DNA of 13,935 nt, from assembly GCA_910585565.1 (NCBI GenBank), contig CAJUFC010000115.1:1-13935 (forward strand), in the 5' to 3' direction. Below, piece by piece: positions 1-6,994 of this stretch. The notes under the pieces were generated by a model. The model was not told the DNA's origin. It made no database searches and was given only the letters and a program-made list of their open reading frames with translations. Each line of letters begins with the position of its first letter. Position 1 is the first letter of the stretch. The DNA is from an uncultured Eggerthellaceae bacterium. GTDB taxonomy: Bacteria > Actinomycetota > Coriobacteriia > Coriobacteriales > Eggerthellaceae. The position numbers and the translations under genes are program-made.

Positions 1-405
1 GCCTGGCGGCGTGGCGCGCGATTCGATGCGTGGACCGAGCTGTTCTCCGAGGAGGCGTGGCAGGGTGCTGCCGACGAGCTCGGCATCGATGTTGCCGCCA
101 TCGCGCAGAGCACCTACGACAGCGAGCGCGTCATGCCTTGGGCGCACATCTCGTGCGGCGTCGATGCGGCGTTTCTGGCCGCCGAGCGCGAGCGCGCGCT
201 GGCGGGGCAGACGACTGCTGACTGCACGTTCGATGCTTGCAGCGCTTGCGGAGTCTGTCCGAGCTTGGGCGTGACGAACGAGGTGTGCTCGGTGCGCGGG
301 GGCGCGCTTGGCGTAGGCGTTGCTGCGGATGGCGAGCCGGCATCCGAGATTGGGCCAGAGGCATCAAGGTGCGCAGAGCCAGCGGAGGTGCATCGTGGAG
401 AATAG
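1..405 (+). CDS. B12-binding-domain radical SAM protein (TIGR03960-type), C-terminal part
   Basis: The reading frame is open from base 1 to the TAG at 403-405, giving the last 134 residues of a gene that starts outside the window. The segment resembles the C-terminus of TIGR03960 proteins, which join a cobalamin-binding domain to a radical SAM domain. The visible hallmarks are the MPWAHISCGVDAAFL stretch (about residues 45-59 of the visible part), which corresponds to the usual 'LPWdHIdcGV..eFL' end segment, and the cysteine cluster in CTFDACSACGVC. The radical SAM CxxxCxxC motif would lie upstream and cannot be seen. The function of this family is not established; it is nearly always encoded beside DUF2344, as here. 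The 3' end overlaps the next gene by 11 bases, so the two are probably translationally coupled. The last 45 or so residues (from about VRGGALGVGVAADGE) are low in complexity and look poorly conserved. Confidence 0.85.
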   Translation, partial: AWRRGARFDAWTELFSEEAWQGAADELGIDVAAIAQSTYDSERVMPWAHISCGVDAAFLAAERERALAGQTTADCTFDACSACGVCPSLGVTNEVCSVRGGALGVGVAADGEPASEIGPEASRCAEPAEVHRGE

Positions 406-1027
406 GGTATTCAGGCTGCGCGTCACCTATCGCATGACGGGGCGCTTGGCGCTTTTGTCCCATCTGGAAGTCACCCATGCGCTCGAGCGCATCGTGCGGC
501 GTGCGAAGCTGCCGTTCGCTCTGTCGCAAGGGTTTTCGCCGCACATGAAGATATCGTTTGGCGGGGCGCTGCCGGTGGGTGTTGGCGGCGAGCGCGAGAT
601 ATTCGATTTGCAGCTGACTGCGTATGTCGCGCCGACAAAGGTGCTTTCTGCGCTGCAGCAGGCGTCGCCTGGCGACCTCATGCCCATCGAGTGCGCCTAT
701 GTCGAACCGAAGGCTGCGGCTGCCTCGGTGACCTATCCGTTCAGCGTCTACGAGGCGACCTTCGGCCACGCGATCGAGACGCTCGCCTGGCCGCCCGAGA
801 TCGAGGTGGTGCGCAAGGGGAAGGCCAAGACGCTCGTCGTTGACGACTATCTCGTCGGGGCGCCTCTCGTCGAGGGGAACCGTCTCGTCTTCCAGCTCGA
901 GTCCACGCAGGCAGGCACCTTGCGACCAGACGTTTTCTTGGGGGCATGCTTGCCGGACGATCCAGCCATCTCCATCATGCGCGTCTCGCAGTCAAAGCAT
1001 CCGATAGACCTTTGCCAAGGGCGCTGA
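395..1027 (+). CDS. TIGR03936/DUF2344 radical SAM-linked protein
   Basis: I chose the GTG at 395 as the start. It has a strong ribosome binding site (GGAGG at 384-388, six bases away), and the conserved N-terminus VENRVFRLRVTYRMTGRL begins there. Upstream in-frame starts would run deep into the radical SAM gene. The product is 210 residues. The RLALLSHLEVTHALERIVRR and QGFSPHMKISFGGALPVGV stretches are characteristic of DUF2344. This family is the regular partner of TIGR03960 radical SAM proteins, either adjacent or fused; its biochemical role is unknown, with a link to RNA or ribosome modification often suggested from gene neighbourhood only. It overlaps the upstream stop and ends four bases before the next start, so it belongs to one transcript with the ABC genes. 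In many actinobacteria and firmicutes the next gene is an RNase G or ribosomal protein gene; here it is cydD-like. Confidence 0.85.
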   Translation: MENRVFRLRVTYRMTGRLALLSHLEVTHALERIVRRAKLPFALSQGFSPHMKISFGGALPVGVGGEREIFDLQLTAYVAPTKVLSALQQASPGDLMPIECAYVEPKAAAASVTYPFSVYEATFGHAIETLAWPPEIEVVRKGKAKTLVVDDYLVGAPLVEGNRLVFQLESTQAGTLRPDVFLGACLPDDPAISIMRVSQSKHPIDLCQGR

Positions 1028-1031
1028 GTCT

Positions 1032-2657
1032 GTGTTCGACCGGCAGCTTCTCTCGCTTGCGGGGATACGGCCCGTCTTGGTCTTCGTGGCGCTCCTCTCG
1101 CTCGTGCGAGGCTGCCTCATCGTCGGGCAGGCGTATGCCCTCTCGGTTGCCATCGTGAACGTATGGGCAGGCGAGCCTGTGTGGGGCCAGCTGCCCTTCG
1201 TCGTGGCGTTCATGGCGTGCTTCGTGCTGCGTGAGGTGGTGCGCTCTGCCATGGAGAAGTGGCTCGACGGCTATGCGCATCGCACCGCATCCGCCATGCG
1301 CGAGCGCCTTATCTCGTGCCTGTATGACAACGCATCGTCGGTCGTCGCGCGCTTCGGTAGCGGTGCTGTGTCAGATGCGCTGGTGAGCGGGGTCGAGAAG
1401 GCGGAGCGCTACATTGCGCTCATCGTGCCCAAGACGATCGCGCTCGTCGTCGTGCCGCTTGTGCTGGCCGTGGCGATCTTCTCCCAAGACGTGACGAGCG
1501 GCATCATCGTGGGAGTGTGCTATCCCTTTATCATCGTGTTCATGCGGCTCATCGGGTATACGGCGTCTGACGAGTCGGCCAAGCGCCATGACGGATTCGT
1601 CGCGATGTCCAATCATTTTCTCGACGCGCTGCGCGGCATGCGCACGCTCAAGGCGTTCGGCATATCCCGCCACTATGCCGACAGCGTCTACGTGGCCTCC
1701 GAGCGCTATCGCGAGATGGTGATGAAGACCCTGCGCATCGCGACGCTATCGAGCACGGTGCTCGACATATTCGCCACGTGCGGCTTGGCGGCAGTCGCCA
1801 TCATGCTGGGGTTTCGCCTCGTGGAGGGCACGGTTGCCTTTTTGCCGGCGCTCGTCGTGCTCATGCTGGTTCCTGAATACTTCTTGCCGGTGAAGGCCTA
1901 CGCGGCTGACTACCATGCGGCGCTCGATGGCAAGAGCGCCCTGCAAGCGATTGCGGAGATGTGCCAGGTGGAGCGAAGGACCGTTTCTCTGGCGGCATCG
2001 GGGCCTGTCGTGGTGGCGGAAGGCGAGAAGGTGGCCATCGTGGGCAAGAGCGGTGCTGGGAAGACGACGCTTCTTGATGCGATCGCGGGGCTCGTTGACG
2101 TGGAGCTGGGCACAGGGGCCGATGTCTGCGGCATGCCGGCGAGCCGCTTTGGGGAGGAGGGGTGGCAGTGTCGCGTTGCCTACATCCCCCAACGCCCGCA
2201 CATCTTCAGCGGCACGCTGCGCGACAACGTCGCGTTCTATGACCCGAGCGTGCCTGACGAGGTGGTGCTCGACGTTCTGGCGCGCGTGGGGCTTGCTCGC
2301 TTGGTGGAGGAGCTGCCCGAGGGGCTGGACGCGCGCATCGGGCATGGCGGGCGCGAGCTGTCGGGCGGAGAGGCGCATCGCGTGGCGCTCGCGCGAGCGC
2401 TCGCTGACGGGCGAAGGAGTGTGTGGCTCCTCGATGAGCCGGGGTCGAACCTGGACATCCAGACCGAGCTGGAGCTCAAGCAGAGCATCCTGCCCTTGAT
2501 GGAGGGACGCACGGTCCTCGTCGCCACCCATCGCCTGCATTGGCTCGGCGACGTCGATCGGGTGATTGACTTGGACGCGGGGACGTTTGGGTACGAGCGC
2601 CCGCATCTGCGCGTCGGCACGCCTTCGCCATCGTCGGGGGAGGCGTGCCATGCATAG
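1032..2657 (+). CDS. cydD: ABC transporter half-subunit, CydD-like (transmembrane + ATPase)
   Basis: This is a 541-residue ABC exporter half-transporter starting at GTG 1032, four bases after the DUF2344 stop. The N-terminal ~310 residues hold several hydrophobic helices (for example around 10-33, 55-70, 130-175, 235-280). The ATPase part has Walker A GKSGAGKTT (338-346), Q-loop Gln387 in YIPQRPHIFSGTL, signature LSGGE from 443, Walker B VWLLDEP (464-470) and switch His500. The family exports cysteine/glutathione to the periplasm as a CydDC heterodimer and is needed for cytochrome bd assembly; no cydAB genes lie in this window. It overlaps the next ABC gene by eight bases (ATGCATAG), as expected for obligate partners. 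Oddity: only about 20 residues separate the end of the membrane domain (QAIAEM) from EGEKVAIVG, so the usual first beta strands and A-loop aromatic of the ATPase domain appear to be missing. A different exported substrate is possible. Confidence 0.8.
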   Translation: MFDRQLLSLAGIRPVLVFVALLSLVRGCLIVGQAYALSVAIVNVWAGEPVWGQLPFVVAFMACFVLREVVRSAMEKWLDGYAHRTASAMRERLISCLYDNASSVVARFGSGAVSDALVSGVEKAERYIALIVPKTIALVVVPLVLAVAIFSQDVTSGIIVGVCYPFIIVFMRLIGYTASDESAKRHDGFVAMSNHFLDALRGMRTLKAFGISRHYADSVYVASERYREMVMKTLRIATLSSTVLDIFATCGLAAVAIMLGFRLVEGTVAFLPALVVLMLVPEYFLPVKAYAADYHAALDGKSALQAIAEMCQVERRTVSLAASGPVVVAEGEKVAIVGKSGAGKTTLLDAIAGLVDVELGTGADVCGMPASRFGEEGWQCRVAYIPQRPHIFSGTLRDNVAFYDPSVPDEVVLDVLARVGLARLVEELPEGLDARIGHGGRELSGGEAHRVALARALADGRRSVWLLDEPGSNLDIQTELELKQSILPLMEGRTVLVATHRLHWLGDVDRVIDLDAGTFGYERPHLRVGTPSPSSGEACHA

Positions 2658-4620
2658 CGGCTTTCGCGATGCCTGGAAGCGGGATGCGTGGGTGCGGCCG
2701 TTCCTTGCGCGCTATCGGGGCGTCTTGGCTGCGGCCATCGCCTTGAGCGTCATTGCCTACGTCTTCGCGGCGGCCCTGATGTTCACGTCAGGATACATGA
2801 TCAGCCTGGCGGCCACGATTCCCTTCACGGTGCTTGCGCTGCACGTGCCGTCGCTCTTCGTGAGGATATTCGGCATCGGCAAGCCGCTCGTGCAGTACGT
2901 GGAGCGCCTAAGCAGCCATGACTGGGTCTTGCGGATGACGAGCAGCCTGCGCCGGCGGCTCTACGATGCCATCGAGCGCCTGGACGAGCGGCAGGCTCAT
3001 GTGTCCGGCGACGACGGCGCTCTCGGTGGAACAGCTGATCGCGTCTGCCGTCGCGACGCGTCGTTCGGGCGCATGCTGGCGCTGTTCGCGAGCGACATCG
3101 AGCATGTGCAGGACCTCTTCTTGCGTACGATACTCCCGCTCGTCGTGATGATTGTCCTGTATGCCTTGGTCGTCGTGGCGCTGGGCGTCTTCTCGCCGCT
3201 GATGGGGGCGGTGTTCCTCGTCGTCATCGGCGTGGCCGTCATCGTCATGCCGCTCGTGTCGCTGTCCGTCAACGGCGCGCGCACGATGCGAAGGCAGGCG
3301 CTCGTCTCTGATCTGTATGACGCGGCAGTCGAGGACGTGCGCGGCATGGGAGATTGGCGGCTGTCGGGCAGGAGGGACGACCTTTTGGTGCGCTCGCGCG
3401 TAGCGTATGAGCAGCGGCATGAGGTGACGGCTGCCATGCGGGCCTTCGAGCGACGCTGCGGCGTGGTGCGCCAGGTGACGTTCGCGTGCGCAATCGGCGC
3501 GCTGTTCGCATGGGCGGCGTGGGTGTTCGGCGGCGCTGGCGTGCTGGGATCAGGCGTTTCGGCTGACGCAGGCGGGGCGCTTGGCGTGTGGAACGCGTTT
3601 CTCGCCACCGATGCTGCGCGTGCGCTCGCTGGCGCGACGATGCATGACGCGACGCCGCATGCGGCCAACTGGATCGCTGCCTTCGTGCTCTGCGCGTTCC
3701 CGCTTTTGGAGGCGTTCGCCCCGGCTTCGGAGGCTGCGCTGGGGTTCGTGCGCCACGCGACTGCGATAGGCGAGCTCAACGCGCTTGCGCCCGGGGGCGA
3801 GGATGCGGGCGCCAGCGAGGGCGCTGGGAGCTGCAGCGAGGGCGCCGTGGGTTGCGGCGACAAGGGCTGGCAGCGGCCTTCGCAGGCCGTGGAGGCGCCT
3901 GAGGACGCGCGCAACGCAATCGAGTTCGACGCGGTCTCGTTCGCGTACGAGGGCGGCCCTGCCATCTACGAGGGGCTTTCTCTCGTCATCCCGAAGGGGC
4001 AGCGCGTCGCCGTCATCGGCAGGAGCGGCGTGGGCAAGTCCACCTTGCTCGACCTCATGCGCGGCGTGAAGGTGCCGGGACAGGGGAGCGTCAGAACTGA
4101 GGGCGCCATCGGCATCATCGAACAGGAGCCCTACGTCTTTCGCAAGACGCTGCGGGAGAATCTGCTGGTGGCCAACCCGGCAGCGCCAGACGCGCAGATG
4201 ACGTCTGCGCTCGAGGCGGTCGGGCTCGGCGGGCTGCTTCGCTCGCGCGAAGGCGGCCTGGGAACCGAGGTGGCCGAAGGAGGCATCACGCTGTCGGGAG
4301 GGGAGCGCCATCGGCTGGCGCTCGCGCGCATCCTTCTGGCCGAGAGCGACATCGTGCTTTTGGACGAGCCCTACCTCGGGCTGGACGGTGCCACCGAAAG
4401 CGACGTGTCGCAGGTGATGCTTGACGTGCTTTCCAGCAAGACGGTCGTGGTCGTGACGCACAACCTTCGCGACATAGATGCCTACGATCGCGTCGTCGTC
4501 ATCGGAGAGGGCGGCATCGAAGCCGATGGCGCGCCTGCAGACCTCGCGCGTACGAACCCGCGCTTCCAGCAGCTGCTTGGCTTCGAGCTTGGGTGCGCCT
4601 CGTCGGGCACCATCGCGTGA
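2650..4620 (+). CDS. cydC: ABC transporter half-subunit, CydC-like (transmembrane + ATPase)
   Basis: I chose the start ATG 2650, inside the overlap with cydD, giving 656 residues beginning MHSGFRDAWKRDAWVRPF; an in-frame start at 2566 would add cydD-internal sequence. The segment MFTSGYMISLAA followed by SLFVRIFGIGKPLVQYVERL (about residues 40-90) is typical of CydC. The ATPase domain is complete: aromatic A-loop in FAYEGG, Walker A GRSGVGKST (457-465), Q-loop Gln492, signature LSGGE from 548, Walker B DIVLLDEP (567-574) and His604. It should pair with the upstream protein to form a heterodimeric thiol exporter. It is longer than usual CydC (about 550-590). The extra length lies partly in a loop after SGDDGALGGTADRVC and mainly in a hydrophilic Gly/Ala/Ser/Glu linker with three Cys (roughly residues 380-418) between the membrane and ATPase domains. 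It is the last gene of the operon. Confidence 0.83.
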   Translation: MHSGFRDAWKRDAWVRPFLARYRGVLAAAIALSVIAYVFAAALMFTSGYMISLAATIPFTVLALHVPSLFVRIFGIGKPLVQYVERLSSHDWVLRMTSSLRRRLYDAIERLDERQAHVSGDDGALGGTADRVCRRDASFGRMLALFASDIEHVQDLFLRTILPLVVMIVLYALVVVALGVFSPLMGAVFLVVIGVAVIVMPLVSLSVNGARTMRRQALVSDLYDAAVEDVRGMGDWRLSGRRDDLLVRSRVAYEQRHEVTAAMRAFERRCGVVRQVTFACAIGALFAWAAWVFGGAGVLGSGVSADAGGALGVWNAFLATDAARALAGATMHDATPHAANWIAAFVLCAFPLLEAFAPASEAALGFVRHATAIGELNALAPGGEDAGASEGAGSCSEGAVGCGDKGWQRPSQAVEAPEDARNAIEFDAVSFAYEGGPAIYEGLSLVIPKGQRVAVIGRSGVGKSTLLDLMRGVKVPGQGSVRTEGAIGIIEQEPYVFRKTLRENLLVANPAAPDAQMTSALEAVGLGGLLRSREGGLGTEVAEGGITLSGGERHRLALARILLAESDIVLLDEPYLGLDGATESDVSQVMLDVLSSKTVVVVTHNLRDIDAYDRVVVIGEGGIEADGAPADLARTNPRFQQLLGFELGCASSGTIA

Positions 4621-4642
4621 GCGATGCGCCGCTCGGTTGGCT

Positions 4643-4669
4643 GATTGCCATCCATTGGCGATCGTTTTT
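4643..4669 (+). terminator. Intrinsic terminator of the radical SAM-cydDC operon
   Basis: GATTGCCA (4643-4650) pairs with TGGCGATC (4656-4663) over 8 bp with one G-U pair and a TCCAT loop; after one G comes TTTTT. It lies 23 bases after the cydC-like stop. The loop sequence is the same as in the terminator after the tRNA gene. Confidence 0.7.
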
Positions 4670-4688
4670 CAGCTGCCGAAAAAATATC

Positions 4689-4716
4689 TTTCCCAAAACG
4701 AAAACTTGTGTATAAT
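4689..4716 (+). promoter_or_regulatory. Promoter of the tRNA-Asp gene
   Basis: A perfect -10 box TATAAT sits at 4711-4716, 16 bases before the mature tRNA 5' end, in an AT-rich island that contrasts with the GC-rich surroundings. The best -35 candidate, TTTCCC at 4689-4694 with a 16-base spacer, is poor. Position and -10 quality make the call; the -35 is uncertain. Confidence 0.7.
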
Positions 4717-4732
4717 GGACAAGCTGCAACAC

Positions 4733-4809
<77 letters not shown>

Positions 4810-4820
4810 TTTAACATGTA

Positions 4821-4849
4821 AGCCCGCGTCCATCGCGGGCTTTTTCTTT
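4821..4849 (+). terminator. Intrinsic terminator after tRNA-Asp
   Basis: AGCCCGCG (4821-4828) pairs perfectly with CGCGGGCT (4834-4841) around a TCCAT loop. The stem is followed by TTTTCTTT. It begins 12 bases after the encoded CCA. Confidence 0.9.
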
Positions 4850-4914
4850 GTGAGAAGGGCTCTCAGGGATTCGATGATGAGCGCCATCTTGGACTTGCGC
4901 GGATGCCGAGCTTT

Positions 4915-4945
4915 TTGCCTGACGGCAGGCGACAGGTGATAGGAT
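4915..4945 (+). promoter_or_regulatory. Possible promoter for the unknown membrane-protein pair
   Basis: An extended -10 element (TGA-TAGGAT, TG at 4937-4938, hexamer 4940-4945) follows TTGCCT at 4915-4920 with a 19-base spacer. A transcript from here would start near 4952, after the ATG at 4944 and before the ATG at 4968, which is one reason for choosing the later start. The match is moderate and the spacer long. Confidence 0.35.
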
Positions 4946-4967
4946 GGGGTGCGAAAGCGAGGTATGT

Positions 4968-5972
4968 ATGGCTCTTTCGCGTCAGACGTGGCTGACTTGC
5001 CTGTTCCTGGTGGCGGCATTGGCGTTCTATGCTTACGGCGTCGTCTCGGCGGAGCGCATCCCGTTCGAGCTGGAGGCCGTGGCGCTTCCGCTGGACTTCA
5101 TGGTGGGGATTCCCGCCGCATTCTATCTCGTGGTCGTGCGGCCACGTAGGCTTTCCCTCCTCTGCGTGATTCCTGTCATCTGGGTCGGCTATGCCCTGAG
5201 CGTCGTCGCTCTCGGCTCGCCTGATGCGGGTATCCTTCCGATGCTGCTTGCCGTATTGGTTCCGGTGGAGCTGGGGATAGCTGCGAGGGAGATGCTGTGC
5301 ATGGTGCGCACGTTCAAGGGCGCGAAGGCGCAGAGCGCAGACCCGCTTGTATGGCTCTCTGCGACGACGCGCTACCTAGTGCGCAAGGAGACGCCTGCGC
5401 GCATGATGGCGGCGGAGCTGGGCGTTTGGTACTATGCGCTGCTCTCTTGGCGGAAGAGGCCATGCGCGGGCGCTGGCGAGAGGGCTTTCAGCTACCATAG
5501 CGCAGGCGGCTACCTGAACATGATGCTGGGGCCCGCCCTAGCCTTTCCGGTGGAGGTAGTGGCTGTGCACCTGCTGCTTGCGCAGTGGAGCGTCATGGCT
5601 ACGACGATCGCGACGCTGCTCTCCATCTATGCTGCCGTCTGGCTTGCGGGGGATGCTCGGGCGCGCGTCTTGCGCCCGGTCGTCCTGAGTCCCGACGATT
5701 TGCGCATCGAATGCGGCATCCAGATGGAGGCCATCGTTTCCGTCAGCGACGTAGCTGGCGTCAGCGGCCACGAGCCTCAAGACCTGGATGGCGCCGACAA
5801 GCTGAACTACGGCACCTTCTACCGGGCGAACGTGTGGGTGCTCTTCGAGAGACCCGTCAAGGCGCGGACCCTCATGGGAGCGAGGCGCGTGCGTGCGATC
5901 GGCCTGAGCCTGGACGACCCGCGCGCCTTCGTGGATGCGCTCAGCAACGCCGCAGGCTGCGACCGTGGCTAG
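4968..5972 (+). CDS. Multi-pass membrane protein of unknown function
   Basis: I do not recognise this family. From ATG 4968 (GAGG at 4959-4962, five bases away) it has 334 residues; an in-frame ATG at 4944, preceded by AGGTGA, would add eight residues and cannot be excluded. Hydrophobic segments lie near residues 8-28, 38-58, 62-82, 86-110, 184-204 and 208-228. Between the fourth and fifth is a basic region of about 70 residues facing one side (VRKETPARMM, SWRKRP). The last 105 residues are soluble and beta-rich in appearance (LSPDDLRIECGIQMEAIVSV, then NVWVLFERPVKARTL). This has the feel of a small membrane-associated domain of PH-like type, but that is a guess. Its last bases overlap the start of the next small membrane protein gene, so the two probably act together. 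Confidence 0.75.
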   Translation: MALSRQTWLTCLFLVAALAFYAYGVVSAERIPFELEAVALPLDFMVGIPAAFYLVVVRPRRLSLLCVIPVIWVGYALSVVALGSPDAGILPMLLAVLVPVELGIAAREMLCMVRTFKGAKAQSADPLVWLSATTRYLVRKETPARMMAAELGVWYYALLSWRKRPCAGAGERAFSYHSAGGYLNMMLGPALAFPVEVVAVHLLLAQWSVMATTIATLLSIYAAVWLAGDARARVLRPVVLSPDDLRIECGIQMEAIVSVSDVAGVSGHEPQDLDGADKLNYGTFYRANVWVLFERPVKARTLMGARRVRAIGLSLDDPRAFVDALSNAAGCDRG

Positions 5973-6198
5973 CGTCGTCGTGCCGCTGCTCGTAGGGCTC
6001 GCATTCTGCGCGGCCATTGCGTCGGTCTGGCTGTCGAAGCCGGTCAACAACCGTGGCATATTCCACGACACGGGCTACGACGAGAAGAATCCCCCGTCTC
6101 CGAAAGAGTGGCGCAGCGTTCAGGCGAGACGCACGGGCCTGCTCGCATTCCTCGGCGCCCTATTCGTTGTCGTTGCCCACCTCTCCTTGAGCGGCTGA
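5965..6198 (+). CDS. Small two-helix membrane protein, unknown
   Basis: I chose GTG 5965, which overlaps the end of the upstream gene by eight bases and gives 77 residues starting VASVVVPLLVGLAFC; GCAGG at 5951-5955 may serve as ribosome binding site. An in-frame ATG at 5935 would lie far inside the previous gene. There are two hydrophobic helices (about 3-22 and 56-74). Between them is a polar stretch containing NNRGIFHDTGYDEKNPPSPK and EWRSVQARRTG, which could be a conserved motif region. No family is recognised. The tight overlap suggests a partner or accessory subunit of the upstream membrane protein. The stop codon is directly adjacent to the stop of the minus-strand gene that follows. 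Confidence 0.6.
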   Translation: MASVVVPLLVGLAFCAAIASVWLSKPVNNRGIFHDTGYDEKNPPSPKEWRSVQARRTGLLAFLGALFVVVAHLSLSG

Positions 6199-6762
6199 CT
6201 ATCGCGTGCCGAGCTGTTCGAGCTTTGCGAGGAGGAGGTTGGCTTGGGTGGCGAGGGCGGCTTGTTCGGTGGGGGCGAGCTCGAGGTTGTCGGTGGTGTA
6301 GTCGTGGCGGTCGAGCGCTATGCGCACGGCGGCGGTGTCGATGAGGTCTGCCTGGACGAACGAAAGGGTCTCTGCGAGGTTGGCGGCGCAGTAGCGGGCC
6401 TTTGAACCGCCTCCGGCACAGGTGTAGGCCACCGGCTTGTCCTTCATGGCCGTTTCCTTCGAGCCAGGAGCCAAGGGACGCGAGAGCCAGTCGAGGCAGT
6501 TTTTCAGCGCGCCGGGGATGCCATGGTTGTACTCGGGCGAGAACACCCAAAGCGCGTCAGCGTCCATGACAGCCTCGCGGATGCGCGCGACGGCTGGAGG
6601 GGCGGGAAACTCGCTGTCCTGGTTCATGAAGGGGAGGTCGGCGTAGTCGAGCCATGACGCGTGCACGCCTTCGGGGAACAGCGATGCGGCGTAGCGCCCT
6701 GCTTGTCGATTGAGCGAGCGCTCGCGCAGCGACCCGCAGATGAAAAGCACGTTCGTTTCCAT
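6199..6762 (-). CDS. NADPH-dependent FMN reductase-like flavoprotein
   Basis: The product has 187 residues and a flavodoxin-like fold signature. ICGSLRERSLNRQ (8-20) is the FMN phosphate loop of the NADPH-dependent FMN reductase family (PF03358; SsuE, ChrR, YieF relatives). LWVFSPEYNHGIPGALKNCL (71-90) is the second hallmark, the loop beside the isoalloxazine ring. AYTCAGGGSKARYC (112-125) corresponds to the third FMN-contacting segment. Such cytosolic enzymes reduce FMN, quinones, chromate or azo compounds with NAD(P)H; the true substrate cannot be read here. The start ATG at 6762 has AAAGGA six bases upstream on this strand. It is transcribed away from the DMSO reductase-type operon and ends with no gap against the plus-strand membrane gene. 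Confidence 0.9.
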   Translation of the reverse strand: METNVLFICGSLRERSLNRQAGRYAASLFPEGVHASWLDYADLPFMNQDSEFPAPPAVARIREAVMDADALWVFSPEYNHGIPGALKNCLDWLSRPLAPGSKETAMKDKPVAYTCAGGGSKARYCAANLAETLSFVQADLIDTAAVRIALDRHDYTTDNLELAPTEQAALATQANLLLAKLEQLGTR

Positions 6763-6818
6763 TAGCGTCCTTTCCGCTTGTTCATATGGGCCTCATGATA
6801 CGAAAAGGCCTTCTCGGG

Positions 6819-6951
6819 CGAGCGAGCGGGGCGCACAGGATAGCGAACCGTTACCGTCCCTGTCCTCGTGGGCTCCTGAGGATGCTTCCGCATTATTTGT
6901 TTGACGAGCGAGCGGCAAATTGCTATCTTGACAGCAACTGAATAGCGAACC
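6819..6951. repeat. Pair of short direct repeats in the divergent intergenic region
   Basis: CGAGCGAGCGG occurs at 6819-6829 and 6905-6915, and ATAGCGAACC at 6840-6849 and 6942-6951, in the same order in both copies. The second copies flank and overlap the candidate promoter at 6901-6929. They may be regulator sites or the remains of a local duplication. The region 6763-6900 otherwise shows only a weak minus-strand -10 candidate (TATCAT at 6800-6795) for the FMN reductase gene. Confidence 0.4.
6901..6929 (+). promoter_or_regulatory. Candidate sigma70-type promoter of the DMSO reductase-type operon
   Basis: TTGACG at 6901-6906 is followed after exactly 17 bases by TATCTT at 6924-6929, which is preceded by TGC, an extended -10. 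The predicted transcript start is near 6936, giving a leader of about 157 bases before ATG 7093. A second TTGACA at 6928-6933 overlaps it but has no good -10 at proper distance. Confidence 0.6.
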
Positions 6952-6960
6952 TGTTTTGAT

Positions 6961-6994
6961 CCTGCCGCCGGGTAGGGTTCCGAGCACTCGGAAC
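6961..6994 (+). promoter_or_regulatory. Tandem leader stem-loops; second overlaps the leader terminator (putative antiterminator)
   Basis: CCTGCC (6961-6966) pairs with GGTAGG (6971-6976), with one G-U pair, around GCCG. It abuts a perfect palindrome GTTCCGAG-CA-CTCGGAAC at 6977-6994. As RNA the palindrome can form a 7-bp hairpin with a GCAC loop. Its right half and loop (6984-6994) are also the left arm of the long terminator stem, so the two structures exclude each other. As DNA the palindrome could equally be a dimeric repressor or activator site. The ligand or protein is unknown. Confidence 0.5.

Noticed and set aside
1746..2651. 301-codon minus-strand frame opposite the CydD-like gene (and similar ones at 2997-3965 and 3550-4461)
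   Set aside because: Shadow frames of the ABC genes; composition is Arg/His- or Ser/Ala/Thr-rich and no motifs are seen.
6928..6956. Promoter with the perfect -35 TTGACA at 6928-6933
   Set aside because: No acceptable -10 lies 16-18 bases downstream; the overlapping TTGACG/TATCTT pair is better.
6961..6994. ANTAR-type tandem hexaloop antitermination element
   Set aside because: The two-hairpin layout overlapping a terminator is similar, but the hexaloops (CGCCGG and AGCACT) lack the A1 and G4 bases that ANTAR targets need, so I do not claim that class.
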